Of a stretch of 64,000 bases of DNA, positions 52,071-61,099 are shown one piece after another. Made by a program: the position numbers and the translations under genes. Below the pieces are notes generated by a model. That model ran no database searches. It had not been told where the DNA came from and saw only the letters and a list, made by a program, of their open reading frames with translations. The first letter of the stretch is position 1; each line of letters begins with the position of its first letter. Source of the DNA: Bog-756 sp963824645 (GTDB lineage Bacteria > Actinomycetota > Acidimicrobiia > Acidimicrobiales > RAAP-2); the NCBI GenBank assembly GCA_963824645.1, contig CAWGQC010000005.1:62001-126000 (forward strand), read 5' to 3'.

Positions 52071-52910
52071 ATGCTCACCCGAATGTCCGGAAACCTGTCT
52101 CTCCGTTCCGAGCCGGTGTCCCCCCCGACGGAGAGCCTCCAGTCGGACGGATACGTCGTACTCCACGCTGTGTTCACCACCGAAGAGGTGGCCGCGCTGA
52201 GCATTGATATCGAGCGTGTCTTCGAGGAGTACCCGCCCGACGATCGAGGGGACCCTCCCGAACAATCGACCCCATTCCGCTATGAGACGCTCAACCGGAG
52301 CAGCCTGGCCCAGCGTGCCATCGGACACCCGCGCATCCTCGAAGTCATCGAGCCGCTGTTGGGAGAGGACTGTCACGTCATCGCCAACACCACCTGGCGA
52401 CAACAATCAGGCGAAAACGAGCACCTCGGGCGCTTCTGGCACATCGACGGGGGTCCGCACGTCCCCCGGGACGCCAGTGTCCCGTGGGATAACCGAATCC
52501 CCTATCCGGTCTTCGCCATCGCCGCCCACCTCTACCTGTGGGACTGTCCCATCGAAGCGGGACCGACCGGTGTGATCCCTGGAAGTCACACCTCCGGACA
52601 AACACCTCCCGCCCACAGGGTCGCCGATGACGACCTCGAGTGGGAAGGGCGCCGGGCCCTTCCGATCGTGGCCGAAGCGGGGGACGTCGCCCTTTTCGTG
52701 TCGGACTTATGGCACCGACGAATGCCCACGGGGCCCGGTGACCCGGGACGTATGTTCATCCAGTGTCACTACGGACGCCGCGACATCGCACAACGGATCC
52801 GGCCCACATCGTCGGTCAACCACCTTTCGGAGGAAGCCCTGCGCCGCGCCCGATCACCGAGAGAACGGACTCTGGCCGGCATCCATCCCCTCGGTTTCTA
52901 CGACGGCTAA
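52071..52910 (+). CDS. Phytanoyl-CoA dioxygenase (PhyH) family protein
   Basis: 279 aa. RFWHIDGGPHVPRDASVPWD carries the HxD pair (H124, D126); YLWDCPIEAGPTGVIPGSHT is the core; FVSDLWHRRMPTGPGDPGRM holds the distal His and a nearby Arg for 2-oxoglutarate. ATG 52071 is 6 nt after CAGAAT; ATG 52083 is an alternative. One of four PhyH genes in the window and the first of three between 52 and 64 kb. Confidence 0.88.
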   Translation: MLTRMSGNLSLRSEPVSPPTESLQSDGYVVLHAVFTTEEVAALSIDIERVFEEYPPDDRGDPPEQSTPFRYETLNRSSLAQRAIGHPRILEVIEPLLGEDCHVIANTTWRQQSGENEHLGRFWHIDGGPHVPRDASVPWDNRIPYPVFAIAAHLYLWDCPIEAGPTGVIPGSHTSGQTPPAHRVADDDLEWEGRRALPIVAEAGDVALFVSDLWHRRMPTGPGDPGRMFIQCHYGRRDIAQRIRPTSSVNHLSEEALRRARSPRERTLAGIHPLGFYDG

Positions 52911-52956
52911 CAGGAGATCTTGTCCGGCCCATCGTCGCCAGTCGGCCCCGAGAACG

Positions 52957-54453
52957 TCAACCGGTAGGCAACGGCACGAAAGGCTGAACGGACACCCAAC
53001 AGGTCGCGGGTGGCGCCTTGCCAACGGTCGTCTTGCACAGGGACGACGCTGGTGAGTTGACCCGCAACTTGACCACCTGGTACTCAGTGGGTCCGTACCG
53101 CTTGTTGGGCCCATAACTGAGAACGGTGGACCAGGTGCCTGGGAAGTCGGTGATCTTGGACATGGCGGTGACGAAGGTGCGGCGGTTGAGGTCGGAGCCG
53201 GCGTTCCTGGCCGCGGTGGCGAAGAGATTGATGGCTTGGCACCAGCCGGCGATGGGCCCCTGTTCTTCGATGAAGTCGTTCATGTTGCCCGGTGGTACCT
53301 GGGGGTAGGCCTTGTGCCAGATCACCCAGCACCGCCGTACCTCGGGGTCGTATCCACCCTGGCTCTGGGGACGGGGGTTGTCTATCCCACCCAGGGTTTC
53401 GGTGGTCACACCCTCCTGTCCGTTGAGGGCTTTGGAATAGGGGACGGGAATGAGACCGAGGGACGACTCGATACTTCCCTCGTAGTCGCTGAGGAGGAGA
53501 CGCGGAAAATACTGCTGGGAGGTTTCAGCCTGCAGAACGGGGTAAAAGACGTTGAAGGGCATTAGCGGGATGACCGAGGTCACTCCGGCGCTGCGGAGCT
53601 GCTGGATGACAAGAGGGGCCTCGGCTCCGGTGGTGGCAGTCTCGTCCGGATCGGCGTCGATGGTCTTCACCACCGGGGTAACGCCCGCATTGCGCAGATC
53701 GGGTAGCAGATACTGGTTGAGGGCCGACTCGTCCGAGGCCCGGTTGCCGGCGATGACTCCGACCTTGATGTTGCCCCCGATCAGATGCGAACTGACTCCC
53801 CAGTTGACCACGGCCTGGAGGATGGAAGCCTGGTCGGGACCGGTCCACCACAGATAGGGCGAACCCTGATTGGTCCAGTTGGTGACCGTCGTCCACGCCC
53901 CGAGGAAGGGCGTCTGGCCCTCCTGGGCGATGCAGAGTTCGTCGTCACCTGTCCAGTCACCGATCCCGTCCAGCACAGCAAAGGCGGCCGGCGATCCCTC
54001 CGTCCAGTCCTTGCACAGAGCCCGCATGTCCGTCTCGTTGGTCGGATCGAAACTCGAGATGATGGCGTTGATCTTGCGACCGTTGATTCCCCCGTTGTTG
54101 TTGATCTGGTTGACGAAGAGATTGATGGCCTTGGTCTGCTCGCCGAACTCGGCATCGGCGGCGAACCCCTCCTGGCCGGCCAGTGAGTTGAGGGCCACCT
54201 CGGGGAAGACGACGTTGATGCTCTGCTTCGTCACACCCCGGGACGAGGTGCTGGCCGAGCTCACCGGCGAGGGGCCGCCGGCCACGGTGGCGGTCGAGGT
54301 GCCGGTTGAAGTCGTGGTCGGAGAAGTGGATGGGGACGAAGTTCCGCAGGCGGCGGCGCCTACGACGACCGCACCCACCACTGCCCACCCCCGCATCCGG
54401 ACAGCCCGGGGACGAGGCACATCGAGCTGCCAAAACCGGGCTCGACCATTCAT
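52957..54453 (-). CDS. ABC-type branched-chain amino acid-like substrate-binding lipoprotein
   Basis: 498 aa. VGAVVVGAAACGTSS is a lipobox, so the mature protein is probably a lipoprotein anchored at Cys36, followed by a Thr/Ser-rich linker. The Peripla_BP_6/LivK-like domain includes NLFVNQINNNGGINGRKINA, AFAVLDGIGDWTGDDELCIA and IKVGVIAGNRASDESALNQY. No permease or ATPase genes are adjacent, so it is an orphan binding protein or works with a distant transporter. GAGGAAG ribosome binding site. It lies between PhyH genes on opposite strands. Confidence 0.9.
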   Translation of the reverse strand: MNGRARFWQLDVPRPRAVRMRGWAVVGAVVVGAAACGTSSPSTSPTTTSTGTSTATVAGGPSPVSSASTSSRGVTKQSINVVFPEVALNSLAGQEGFAADAEFGEQTKAINLFVNQINNNGGINGRKINAIISSFDPTNETDMRALCKDWTEGSPAAFAVLDGIGDWTGDDELCIAQEGQTPFLGAWTTVTNWTNQGSPYLWWTGPDQASILQAVVNWGVSSHLIGGNIKVGVIAGNRASDESALNQYLLPDLRNAGVTPVVKTIDADPDETATTGAEAPLVIQQLRSAGVTSVIPLMPFNVFYPVLQAETSQQYFPRLLLSDYEGSIESSLGLIPVPYSKALNGQEGVTTETLGGIDNPRPQSQGGYDPEVRRCWVIWHKAYPQVPPGNMNDFIEEQGPIAGWCQAINLFATAARNAGSDLNRRTFVTAMSKITDFPGTWSTVLSYGPNKRYGPTEYQVVKLRVNSPASSLCKTTVGKAPPATCWVSVQPFVPLPTG

Positions 54454-54645
54454 AGGATCTTCCTCATTCCTGTCGTCCCCATTTCCCCCACTCCCGCCAC
54501 GCTCGCCTTGTCGCTCTCTCGTCCGGCCAGGGCCAACACTCTAAGGACCTTTGGCCGTCGACGTCGGACACACCGGTCCAGTTTTTCGGACTCGCACCCA
54601 GTTCCCCCGACCGATGTGATCGTGTGCACAAAGGTAGCGGTCGGA

Positions 54646-55401
54646 TCAGTCTTCCATGTGCTCCACGCCCGGAGGCCTGACCATATCGCTCTGCCGTTGG
54701 GTCAGGTCCGGATAGTCGGCTGGGTCGTAGAGGGTTCTCGACCAGGCCAGGGTTCTGGGACTGTACTTGTAGAACACCGTGCGGCGCTCCTCGCTCCCCT
54801 GCCACGGCAGCGTCCCATGAACCAACGCCTCGGTGAAAACGATGGCGCTACCGGCGGCCCCGGTGACCCTCCGTACACACGAGTGCGGATCCGAGAGATC
54901 CTTCCAGCGGTCAGGAAAAGCGAAGGCGGATTTGTGGCTTCCGGGAACGCAGGCGAAGCCCCCGTCGGTGGGACCGACCTCCTTGAGGTTGTAGGCCACA
55001 CCGACCAGCCCACTGTGCATCTGCCCGTCGCCGCTCCGGTAGTACTCGATGGGACGAAAGGGAACCGCACCACCGTGCAGCCCGGCCCCGATCGGCCCCA
55101 TTCCCGAGCGAATGATGTCGACATACTCGTGATCAAGCCTGAACTCGGCTCCGAGCAGCTCCTCGAGGATCGGTAGTACGGGTGGATTGTCGATCAGCTG
55201 ACGAAAGGCACGGCCACGAGCCAGCAGATGCACCCATCGACGGCTCGTCTTCTCGGCACCCATCTCCCGCTGGGCCATCACGTCGATGACCTCGTTGAGC
55301 TCGGCAACGGCCTGAGCCGACAGGGCTTCGGGGATCATCAGGTATCCCTGCAGGTCGAACAGGTAACGATCCCTGTAGCGCACGGCGACCCTCCCATCCA
55401 C
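54646..55401 (-). CDS. PhyH-superfamily protein with HxG in place of HxD
   Basis: 251 aa. YLFDLQGYLMIPEALSAQAV is the PhyH start; VGPTDGGFACVPGSHKSAFA the core; IVFTEALVHGTLPW holds the distal His (H195), with RRTVFYKYSP as the likely 2-oxoglutarate Arg. At the first metal-ligand position the sequence is AGLHGGAVPF (H109-G-G111), lacking the usual Asp/Glu. A similar LHGG-containing subfamily is common in Planctomycetes and actinomycetes but uncharacterised as far as I know. GAGGAAG ribosome binding site before ATG 55401. Confidence 0.82.
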   Translation of the reverse strand: MDGRVAVRYRDRYLFDLQGYLMIPEALSAQAVAELNEVIDVMAQREMGAEKTSRRWVHLLARGRAFRQLIDNPPVLPILEELLGAEFRLDHEYVDIIRSGMGPIGAGLHGGAVPFRPIEYYRSGDGQMHSGLVGVAYNLKEVGPTDGGFACVPGSHKSAFAFPDRWKDLSDPHSCVRRVTGAAGSAIVFTEALVHGTLPWQGSEERRTVFYKYSPRTLAWSRTLYDPADYPDLTQRQSDMVRPPGVEHMED

Positions 55402-55637
55402 TTCCTCAAACTACTCGCCGCCCGTGCCGCAGGGGTTCTCTATGACGGCCCGGCCAGCCAACTGGAAACGGATGGTCACGGGTCGAGGCGGAGTGGTTGT
55501 GTCATCGATACCCACTTGGCTTCGAGTGGCGCGCTCGGAGCCAATCGGCCTTGTTTCTCGTTCGGTCGATCGGGAAAGGACGAAGGAAACCTGGCGGAGA
55601 GTGAGTGATAGTCACTTTGGGTAGGGATCAGGTCACC

Positions 55638-56141
55638 ATGACCACCCCCACAGACGAGGCTGTAGAAGCTTTCACCACCACGGTCGACTATCCCCTGGTC
55701 GTCTACACCGCCATCACCGACACTGGCGAAATGAGCGGGTGCCTGGTGGGCTTCACCACCCAATGCAGCATTCAGCCACCACGATTCCTGATATGTCTGT
55801 CCAAACTGAACCATTCGTACTTCGTATCGGAGCGAGCTCACGCCATGGCCATCCATCTCCTGGGGCGGGACCAGGGGGACGTTGCCGACTTGTTCGGGTC
55901 CACTACCGGTGACCGTCTCGACAAGTTCGAACGGTGCCAATGGCACCCGGGGCCGTCGGGTGCCCCCATCCTCGACCGCTGTGCGGCCTGGCTGGAAGGA
56001 AGGGAAATCGATCGGTGGAGTGTGGGGGATCACGAAGCTCTGCTGATGCATCCGCGGTCAGGCGGAAGAGGACAGGGTCCCGGACTCCTTACCCTCAGAA
56101 CAGCGCCGGACATCCACCCCGGCCATCCCGCTTCCCCCTGA
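55638..56141 (+). CDS. Flavin reductase-like FMN-binding protein
   Basis: 167 aa from ATG 55638 (TTPTDEAVEAFTTTVDYPLV); the frame is open 11 codons upstream. GEMSGCLVGFTTQCSIQPPR then FLICLSKLNHSYFVSERA follows the flavin reductase domain pattern, in which the Ser/Cys-rich strand binds FMN phosphate, and AMAIHLLGRDQGDVADLFGS is typical. Such proteins supply reduced flavin to monooxygenases or use F420. No monooxygenase partner is adjacent. Confidence 0.85.
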   Translation: MTTPTDEAVEAFTTTVDYPLVVYTAITDTGEMSGCLVGFTTQCSIQPPRFLICLSKLNHSYFVSERAHAMAIHLLGRDQGDVADLFGSTTGDRLDKFERCQWHPGPSGAPILDRCAAWLEGREIDRWSVGDHEALLMHPRSGGRGQGPGLLTLRTAPDIHPGHPASP

Positions 56142-56183
56142 CGGCTGTCCGCATCCCTTTGTCCAACCCCGGATACGGCCGCC

Positions 56184-56660
56184 CTAATGCCTGATGCTCC
56201 ATTCCGGCGTAGCGTTACGGAGGAGGTTGATCCCCAACCAGACGGCCTCACTGGGCGGGATCAGCCGGGCCTGCGGCGTCAACAGAATGAGCTCCAGAGG
56301 AACGAGCGATGTTTGCTGCAGATAGCGGATGCCCACCGGCGATCCTTCCGCCCGGTCGACCACCTCCGAAGCCAGGACTTCACGAGCCCATTTCCATGTT
56401 CCCCACAGGGATGGCGCACATTTGGGACGAAAGCGGGCGATGACCTCCGGCTCCCGGTGGGCGAGGGCGTTGACAAAGGACCATCCCGGGGCGTCCTGTC
56501 CGAGTTGGGACAGAAGCCGGTTGGCCCGACCTCCGAGGAACTCTTCGGATTCGTGAACGAGATCAGCGACGACGTCGTTCCTGTGGTTTCGCCGATGAGC
56601 ACGACTACCCAATGTCAGAAATGCCATTTGTTCAAACCTCCTTTGGAGGTGCTGCCCCAT
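56184..56660 (-). CDS. Hypothetical protein, weakly supported
   Basis: 158 aa. Segments such as WSFVNALAHREPEVIARFRP, WGTWKWAREVLASEVVDRAE and SLVPLELILLTPQARLIPPS have normal protein character, but I recognise no family. The ATG lies in a plausible position, and no better gene occupies either strand here. Could be an old or fast-evolving gene, or a chance frame in GC-rich DNA. Confidence 0.35.
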   Translation of the reverse strand: MGQHLQRRFEQMAFLTLGSRAHRRNHRNDVVADLVHESEEFLGGRANRLLSQLGQDAPGWSFVNALAHREPEVIARFRPKCAPSLWGTWKWAREVLASEVVDRAEGSPVGIRYLQQTSLVPLELILLTPQARLIPPSEAVWLGINLLRNATPEWSIRH

Positions 56661-56771
56661 CCGACCGTCTCACCACTGTCCGTGGTGGTCAACCGATGGC
56701 CCTCGCTAAGCACCTACCTATCCCCTACCCGGTCCGGCGCTGGACAAACTCGCACGCATGTCCCTTGCCGG

Positions 56772-57206
56772 TCAGTGTCGGATCAGTCGCTGGTCGGTAG
56801 CGCTGTCGCTGTTGCCGTCGAAGTACTTGATGAGAACCTGGGCGAAGAGGGTTTGGTTCGGATCGGCCCGCATGAAGAGGGTCATTGATGACCGGAGCTT
56901 CTGAGCGTCGACGGCGCCGAAAATCCTAACCGGGTCATCGTCGGACAACGATGTCAACAACACCGCGCACTCAACCAGACGGGGTCCGAGCACGGGGTGC
57001 TGAAGATAGGCTACGGCCTCAGTCAACGAATGGATAGCGAACCTCTTGGCCTTCGAGCTGCTTCCCAAGCCGGCGATCTGCGGAAACACGAACCACATCC
57101 AGTGGCTCACCTTCCGCCCATCCCGTATCTCACCGACGGCCCGACGGTAGGTCGCATCCGCCTCCTGAGCCTCAACGAATCGATCGAGATCCCACGGATC
57201 GTGCAT
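56772..57206 (-). CDS. DUF1810 family protein
   Basis: 144 aa from ATG 57206 (MHDPWDLDRFVEAQEADATY). RRAVGEIRDGRKVSHWMWFV then FPQIAGLGSSSKAKRFAIHS is the DUF1810 signature (SHWMWFxFPQ), and DDPVRIFGAVDAQKLRSSMT and TLFAQVLIKYFDG complete it. The family is of unknown function, small and cytoplasmic. The frame extends further upstream but the family begins at this ATG. Divergent from the SnoaL-like gene. Confidence 0.9.
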   Translation of the reverse strand: MHDPWDLDRFVEAQEADATYRRAVGEIRDGRKVSHWMWFVFPQIAGLGSSSKAKRFAIHSLTEAVAYLQHPVLGPRLVECAVLLTSLSDDDPVRIFGAVDAQKLRSSMTLFMRADPNQTLFAQVLIKYFDGNSDSATDQRLIRH

Positions 57207-57314
57207 CGTCCTCCAGGTCACCAGGAGCTTCCGTCCACGTGCGGAAGGCGGCAGCTCCCATGCTATTGAAGAAGGGCCCACGGGAACACCGGTCGGGCTG
57301 AAGGAGAAGACACG

Positions 57315-57833
57315 ATGACCACGGTTGAGGAGCTGGCGGCACAGGTAACGGATTTGCAAAGGAAAGTCGATACCTGTGAGTCCGTCCTCCAGCTACAGGA
57401 TCTCAAAGCCCGGTACGGTCAGCTGGTCGACCAGAGATTTGCCGCCGGTCGAGTGGTGGACGACGCCAGCTTGGAAAGGATTGCCCACGATACGGCTTCG
57501 CTGTTCACCGTCGACGGAACCTGGGATGGTGGACCCAGCCTGGGCATCGCCACCGGTCGGGTCGCCATCGCCTCCCGACTGCGAAACCCGACTCTCTCGT
57601 TTTCCCGCCATCTGTTTGTGAAGCCGCAGATCGAAGTGGACGGCGACCGGGCCCGGGGACGCTGGGATCTTCTGTGCCCGTGCCGTCTGCGGGACGGATC
57701 GCCCTACCTGATGTGCGGCTACGAGGACGACCACTACGAGCGCGTGGAGGGTAGATGGTTGCACCGATCCATGAAGCTGACCACTCTGTTCATGGCGCCG
57801 GCCACGCAAGGCTGGGAGAGGATCCTGGCCTGA
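57315..57833 (+). CDS. SnoaL-like (NTF2-fold) protein
   Basis: 172 aa with AAGGAG ribosome binding site before ATG 57315. VLQLQDLKARYGQLVDQRFA, LFTVDGTWDGGPSLGIATGR and GYEDDHYERVEGRWLHRSMK are typical of SnoaL_4 / NTF2-fold proteins, small cone-shaped barrels used as isomerases, cyclases or dehydratases in steroid or polyketide-like pathways. Catalytic residues cannot be assigned by eye. Confidence 0.85.
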   Translation: MTTVEELAAQVTDLQRKVDTCESVLQLQDLKARYGQLVDQRFAAGRVVDDASLERIAHDTASLFTVDGTWDGGPSLGIATGRVAIASRLRNPTLSFSRHLFVKPQIEVDGDRARGRWDLLCPCRLRDGSPYLMCGYEDDHYERVEGRWLHRSMKLTTLFMAPATQGWERILA

Positions 57834-57897
57834 TTCCCTGATCCGATGGACTGAGACCCACGCCTCCCCCGGCCCCGGCTGTCTGAGCGGTGCTCGT

Positions 57898-57910
57898 TAT
57901 ACTCTCACCG
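57898..57910 (+). promoter_or_regulatory. Leaderless -10 element of the alpha-mannosidase gene
   Basis: TATACT (57898-57903), then six bases, then GTG 57910. The box is a near-consensus -10 and the spacing puts the transcription start on the initiation codon. Confidence 0.6.
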
Positions 57911-60900
57911 TGCGCCCGGAGGACACGATCCGCGTGGGCCGGATAGTGCGGGTCCTCCACGAATTTGTGCGACCCCGGCGACGGGGGCCCTCAGTGCCGC
58001 TGGACGTATCCGCCTTCCACGTGCTCGGTGAGCCCGTGCCTCCCGAAGACGCCTTCGCCGCCGACTATGTCCCCTTCCCCATCGGAGGGCCCTGGGGCCC
58101 ACCGTGGGATACCACCTGGTTCCAACTGACCGGCACCGTCCCGCCCGAATGGGCCGGCCGCCAGGTGGCCCTGGGCTTCGCCATCGGCAATGCGGGATCA
58201 ACCGGATTCGGGGCCGAAGCGCTGGTTTGGCGCCAAGGCCGGCCGGTGCAGGGACTCTCCCCCAATCATCGAGAGTACGTCTGGGCCGACCAGGCCCAGG
58301 GAGGTGAATCCGTCGCTCTGTTCGTCGAGGCTGCCGCCAATCCTCCGTCGCCCTTCGGCGCCAATCCGTGGCCGTTGCTGATGCCCGATCCGGAAGGATC
58401 TCCGCAGTTCACTCTCCAACAGGCCGACATACACATCCGGGATCCCGCCTTCGAGGAGTTCTGGCACGACTTCCGGGTGTTGGCCGAGCTCATGGGTGAG
58501 CTTCCCGATGACGGCGCACTCTTCGCCCGGGTGTGCCAAGGCCTCGAACGAGTGTGCAATGTGCTCGACCTTCCCAACATCGGGGACAGTTGGCAGCTGG
58601 CCCACCCCGTCCTCCGGGAGCTCCTGGGATCCCGCTCCGCTCCGGGCACCCATCTGACCAGTTTGGTGGGTCATGCCCATCTGGATACGGCCTGGCTCTG
58701 GCCCATTCGCGAAACCATTCGCAAGTGCGCCCGTACCTTCTCCACGGTGGTCGAGCTCATGGACCGCTACCCCGAGTACCGGTTCGCCGTTTCCCAGGCT
58801 CAGCATCTGGCCTGGATGCGCGACGGCTATCCCGATCTGTGGAAGCGGATGAAGGAGCGGATCGCCGAGGGGCGCCTCGAGCCGACCGGAAGCATGTGGG
58901 TCGAGGCCGACTGCAACATCCCCTCCGGTGAATCGCTCGTCCGTCAGATCCTCTTCGGCAAGCGGTTCTACCGGGAAGAGCTGGGTATCGAGACCGAAGA
59001 TGTGTGGTTGCCCGACGTGTTCGGCTACTCGGCGGCGCTGCCCCAGATCATGCGCAGGAGCGGTATTCGCTGGTTCCTCACCCAGAAGCTGTCCTGGAAC
59101 CAGTACAACACCCTCCCCCATCACTCCTTCCTGTGGGAGGGGATAGACGGCTCGCGGGTCTTCACCCACTTCCCACCCTCCGACACCTACAACGGCAATG
59201 TCACTCCTCGTGAGCTGCGCTACGCCGAAAAGAACTTCAAGGACCACGGCCAGACCGATCGATCGCTCTATCTGTTCGGATGGGGCGATGGCGGGGGCGG
59301 CCCTACGACCGAAATGCTCGAATCGGCACGACGGCTCTCCGATCTGGACGGTGTGCCCCGTTCGCGGATGGACGGCGCCCGGCGCTTCTTCTCCGAGGCC
59401 GAGGCCGACATCACCGATCCGGCCGTGTGGGCCGGCGAGCTCTATCTCGAGCTCCACCGGGGCACCTACACCTCACAGGCGGCCACCAAATCCGGCAACC
59501 GTCGCGGTGAGCTGGCCCTTCGCGAAACGGAGCTGTGGACTTCCCTGGCCCCGGATGACCCGCCCCCGACGGCGGCCATCGACGACCTCTGGAAGCTGCT
59601 TCTGCTCCACCAGTTCCACGACATCATCCCCGGATCCGGAATCCACTGGGTGTACAAGGACACGGCCGCCGCCCATGCCCGCATTCTCGACGAAACCGCC
59701 TCGATGACAACAGCCGCCCGGCATCGTCTGGCCGCAGCCGCCGACACCGCCGGACGGGCCCATCCTGTGGTCGTCTTCAACTCCCTGTCCCACGCCCGCA
59801 CCGAGCTGGTGTGCGCCGATGCTCCCGACCAGGCGTTGGCCGCTGTCGACGATGCCGGCACCATGGTGCCCTTACAGCGCGACGACCAGGGTCGGGCTCT
59901 CTTCGAGGCCACCGTGCCCCCGTGCGGCTACCGGGTCTACGACCTGATCAACACACCGGCTGAGGTCGACCGGCACATCGACGTGTCCGACAGGAGCGTC
60001 GAGAACGAGCATCTGCGCCTGGTCCTCGACGAACAGGGCAATCTGAGCTCCGTCTGGGACAAGACGGCGGGCCGCCAGGTGCTGGCCCCGGGGTCGGTGG
60101 GCAACCGCTTCGCCCTTCATGCCGACTACCCCAACTTCTACGACGCCTGGGACATAGACCGCTTCACCCTCGAGCACGGGGATCTCCTCGATGACGTCGA
60201 ATCGATTGAGGTCGTCCACAACGGGCCCCTGCGGGGGGGCATCCGGGCGGTCCGTCACTTCGGAGGCTCCGCCATCTCCCAGACAATTCGCCTGGATGCC
60301 GGCGCCCGTTTCGTCGACTTCGAAACCGAGGTCGACTGGCACGAGACCAACCGACTCCTCACCGTGGCCTTTCCCGTGGACGTCCGCAGCCTCCGGGCCA
60401 CCTACGAGATCCAATTCGGACACGTCGAGCGCCCGACCCACGCCAACACCAGCTGGGATGTGGCCCGCTTCGAAGTCTGCGCCCACCGGTGGGCCGACCT
60501 CTCGGAGCCGGGGTACGGAGTCGCCCTCCTCAACGACAGCAAGTACGGCTACGACATCGCCGGCAACGTCATACGCCTGTCCCTGTTGCGCTCCCCGACC
60601 TGGCCCGACCCGGTGGCCGACCGGGGAACGCAACGCTTTGTCTACCGGTTGTTCCCCCACTCCGGTGACCTCCGGGACGCAGGGGTGATCGAAGGAGGTT
60701 ACGACCTCAACGTTCCTCTCATCGCCCATTCCACGACACCCGGAGGAGGACCGGCACCGTCATCTCGTGGCTTTCTGTCCGTCGACGTCCCCCACGTCGT
60801 CATCGACACCGTCAAGACAGCCGAGGACGGATCGGGAGCCCTGGTGCTACGCCTGTACGAGGCCTGGGGGAAGCGAGGGACGGCCACAGTGCAGGCTCCC

Positions 60901-61089
60901 TGGAACATCGGCCGGGCCGAACAGTGCGACCTTCTCGAGCGGGACAACGTCGATATCCGGGCCGACGGCGCCTCGGTGACCGTCGATGTCTCCCCTTTCG
61001 AGATCGTGACCCTCAAGCTCGTCTCTGCCACCACCGATCCCACGGGGGACCCCCGTGGGCGACCAGCAGCGGCCCCGCCGGCCAGCTGA
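57910..61089 (+). CDS. GH38 alpha-mannosidase
   Basis: 1059 aa. Catalytic domain ~245-530: VGHAHLDTAWLWPIRETIRK with zinc ligands H257/D259 region, SQAQHLAWMRDGYPDLWKRM, TGSMWVEADCNIPSGESLVR, and the nucleophile Asp369 in DVWLPDVFGYSAALPQIMRR. A helical middle domain with HQFHDIIPGSGIHWVYKDTA and a long beta-rich C-terminal region follow, as in ER/cytosolic-type and bacterial GH38 enzymes. No signal peptide, so it is probably cytoplasmic and turns over mannosides taken up or released internally. GTG start with a leaderless promoter. Confidence 0.93.
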   Translation: MRPEDTIRVGRIVRVLHEFVRPRRRGPSVPLDVSAFHVLGEPVPPEDAFAADYVPFPIGGPWGPPWDTTWFQLTGTVPPEWAGRQVALGFAIGNAGSTGFGAEALVWRQGRPVQGLSPNHREYVWADQAQGGESVALFVEAAANPPSPFGANPWPLLMPDPEGSPQFTLQQADIHIRDPAFEEFWHDFRVLAELMGELPDDGALFARVCQGLERVCNVLDLPNIGDSWQLAHPVLRELLGSRSAPGTHLTSLVGHAHLDTAWLWPIRETIRKCARTFSTVVELMDRYPEYRFAVSQAQHLAWMRDGYPDLWKRMKERIAEGRLEPTGSMWVEADCNIPSGESLVRQILFGKRFYREELGIETEDVWLPDVFGYSAALPQIMRRSGIRWFLTQKLSWNQYNTLPHHSFLWEGIDGSRVFTHFPPSDTYNGNVTPRELRYAEKNFKDHGQTDRSLYLFGWGDGGGGPTTEMLESARRLSDLDGVPRSRMDGARRFFSEAEADITDPAVWAGELYLELHRGTYTSQAATKSGNRRGELALRETELWTSLAPDDPPPTAAIDDLWKLLLLHQFHDIIPGSGIHWVYKDTAAAHARILDETASMTTAARHRLAAAADTAGRAHPVVVFNSLSHARTELVCADAPDQALAAVDDAGTMVPLQRDDQGRALFEATVPPCGYRVYDLINTPAEVDRHIDVSDRSVENEHLRLVLDEQGNLSSVWDKTAGRQVLAPGSVGNRFALHADYPNFYDAWDIDRFTLEHGDLLDDVESIEVVHNGPLRGGIRAVRHFGGSAISQTIRLDAGARFVDFETEVDWHETNRLLTVAFPVDVRSLRATYEIQFGHVERPTHANTSWDVARFEVCAHRWADLSEPGYGVALLNDSKYGYDIAGNVIRLSLLRSPTWPDPVADRGTQRFVYRLFPHSGDLRDAGVIEGGYDLNVPLIAHSTTPGGGPAPSSRGFLSVDVPHVVIDTVKTAEDGSGALVLRLYEAWGKRGTATVQAPWNIGRAEQCDLLERDNVDIRADGASVTVDVSPFEIVTLKLVSATTDPTGDPRGRPAAAPPAS

Positions 61090-61099
61090 CCCGGAGCCC

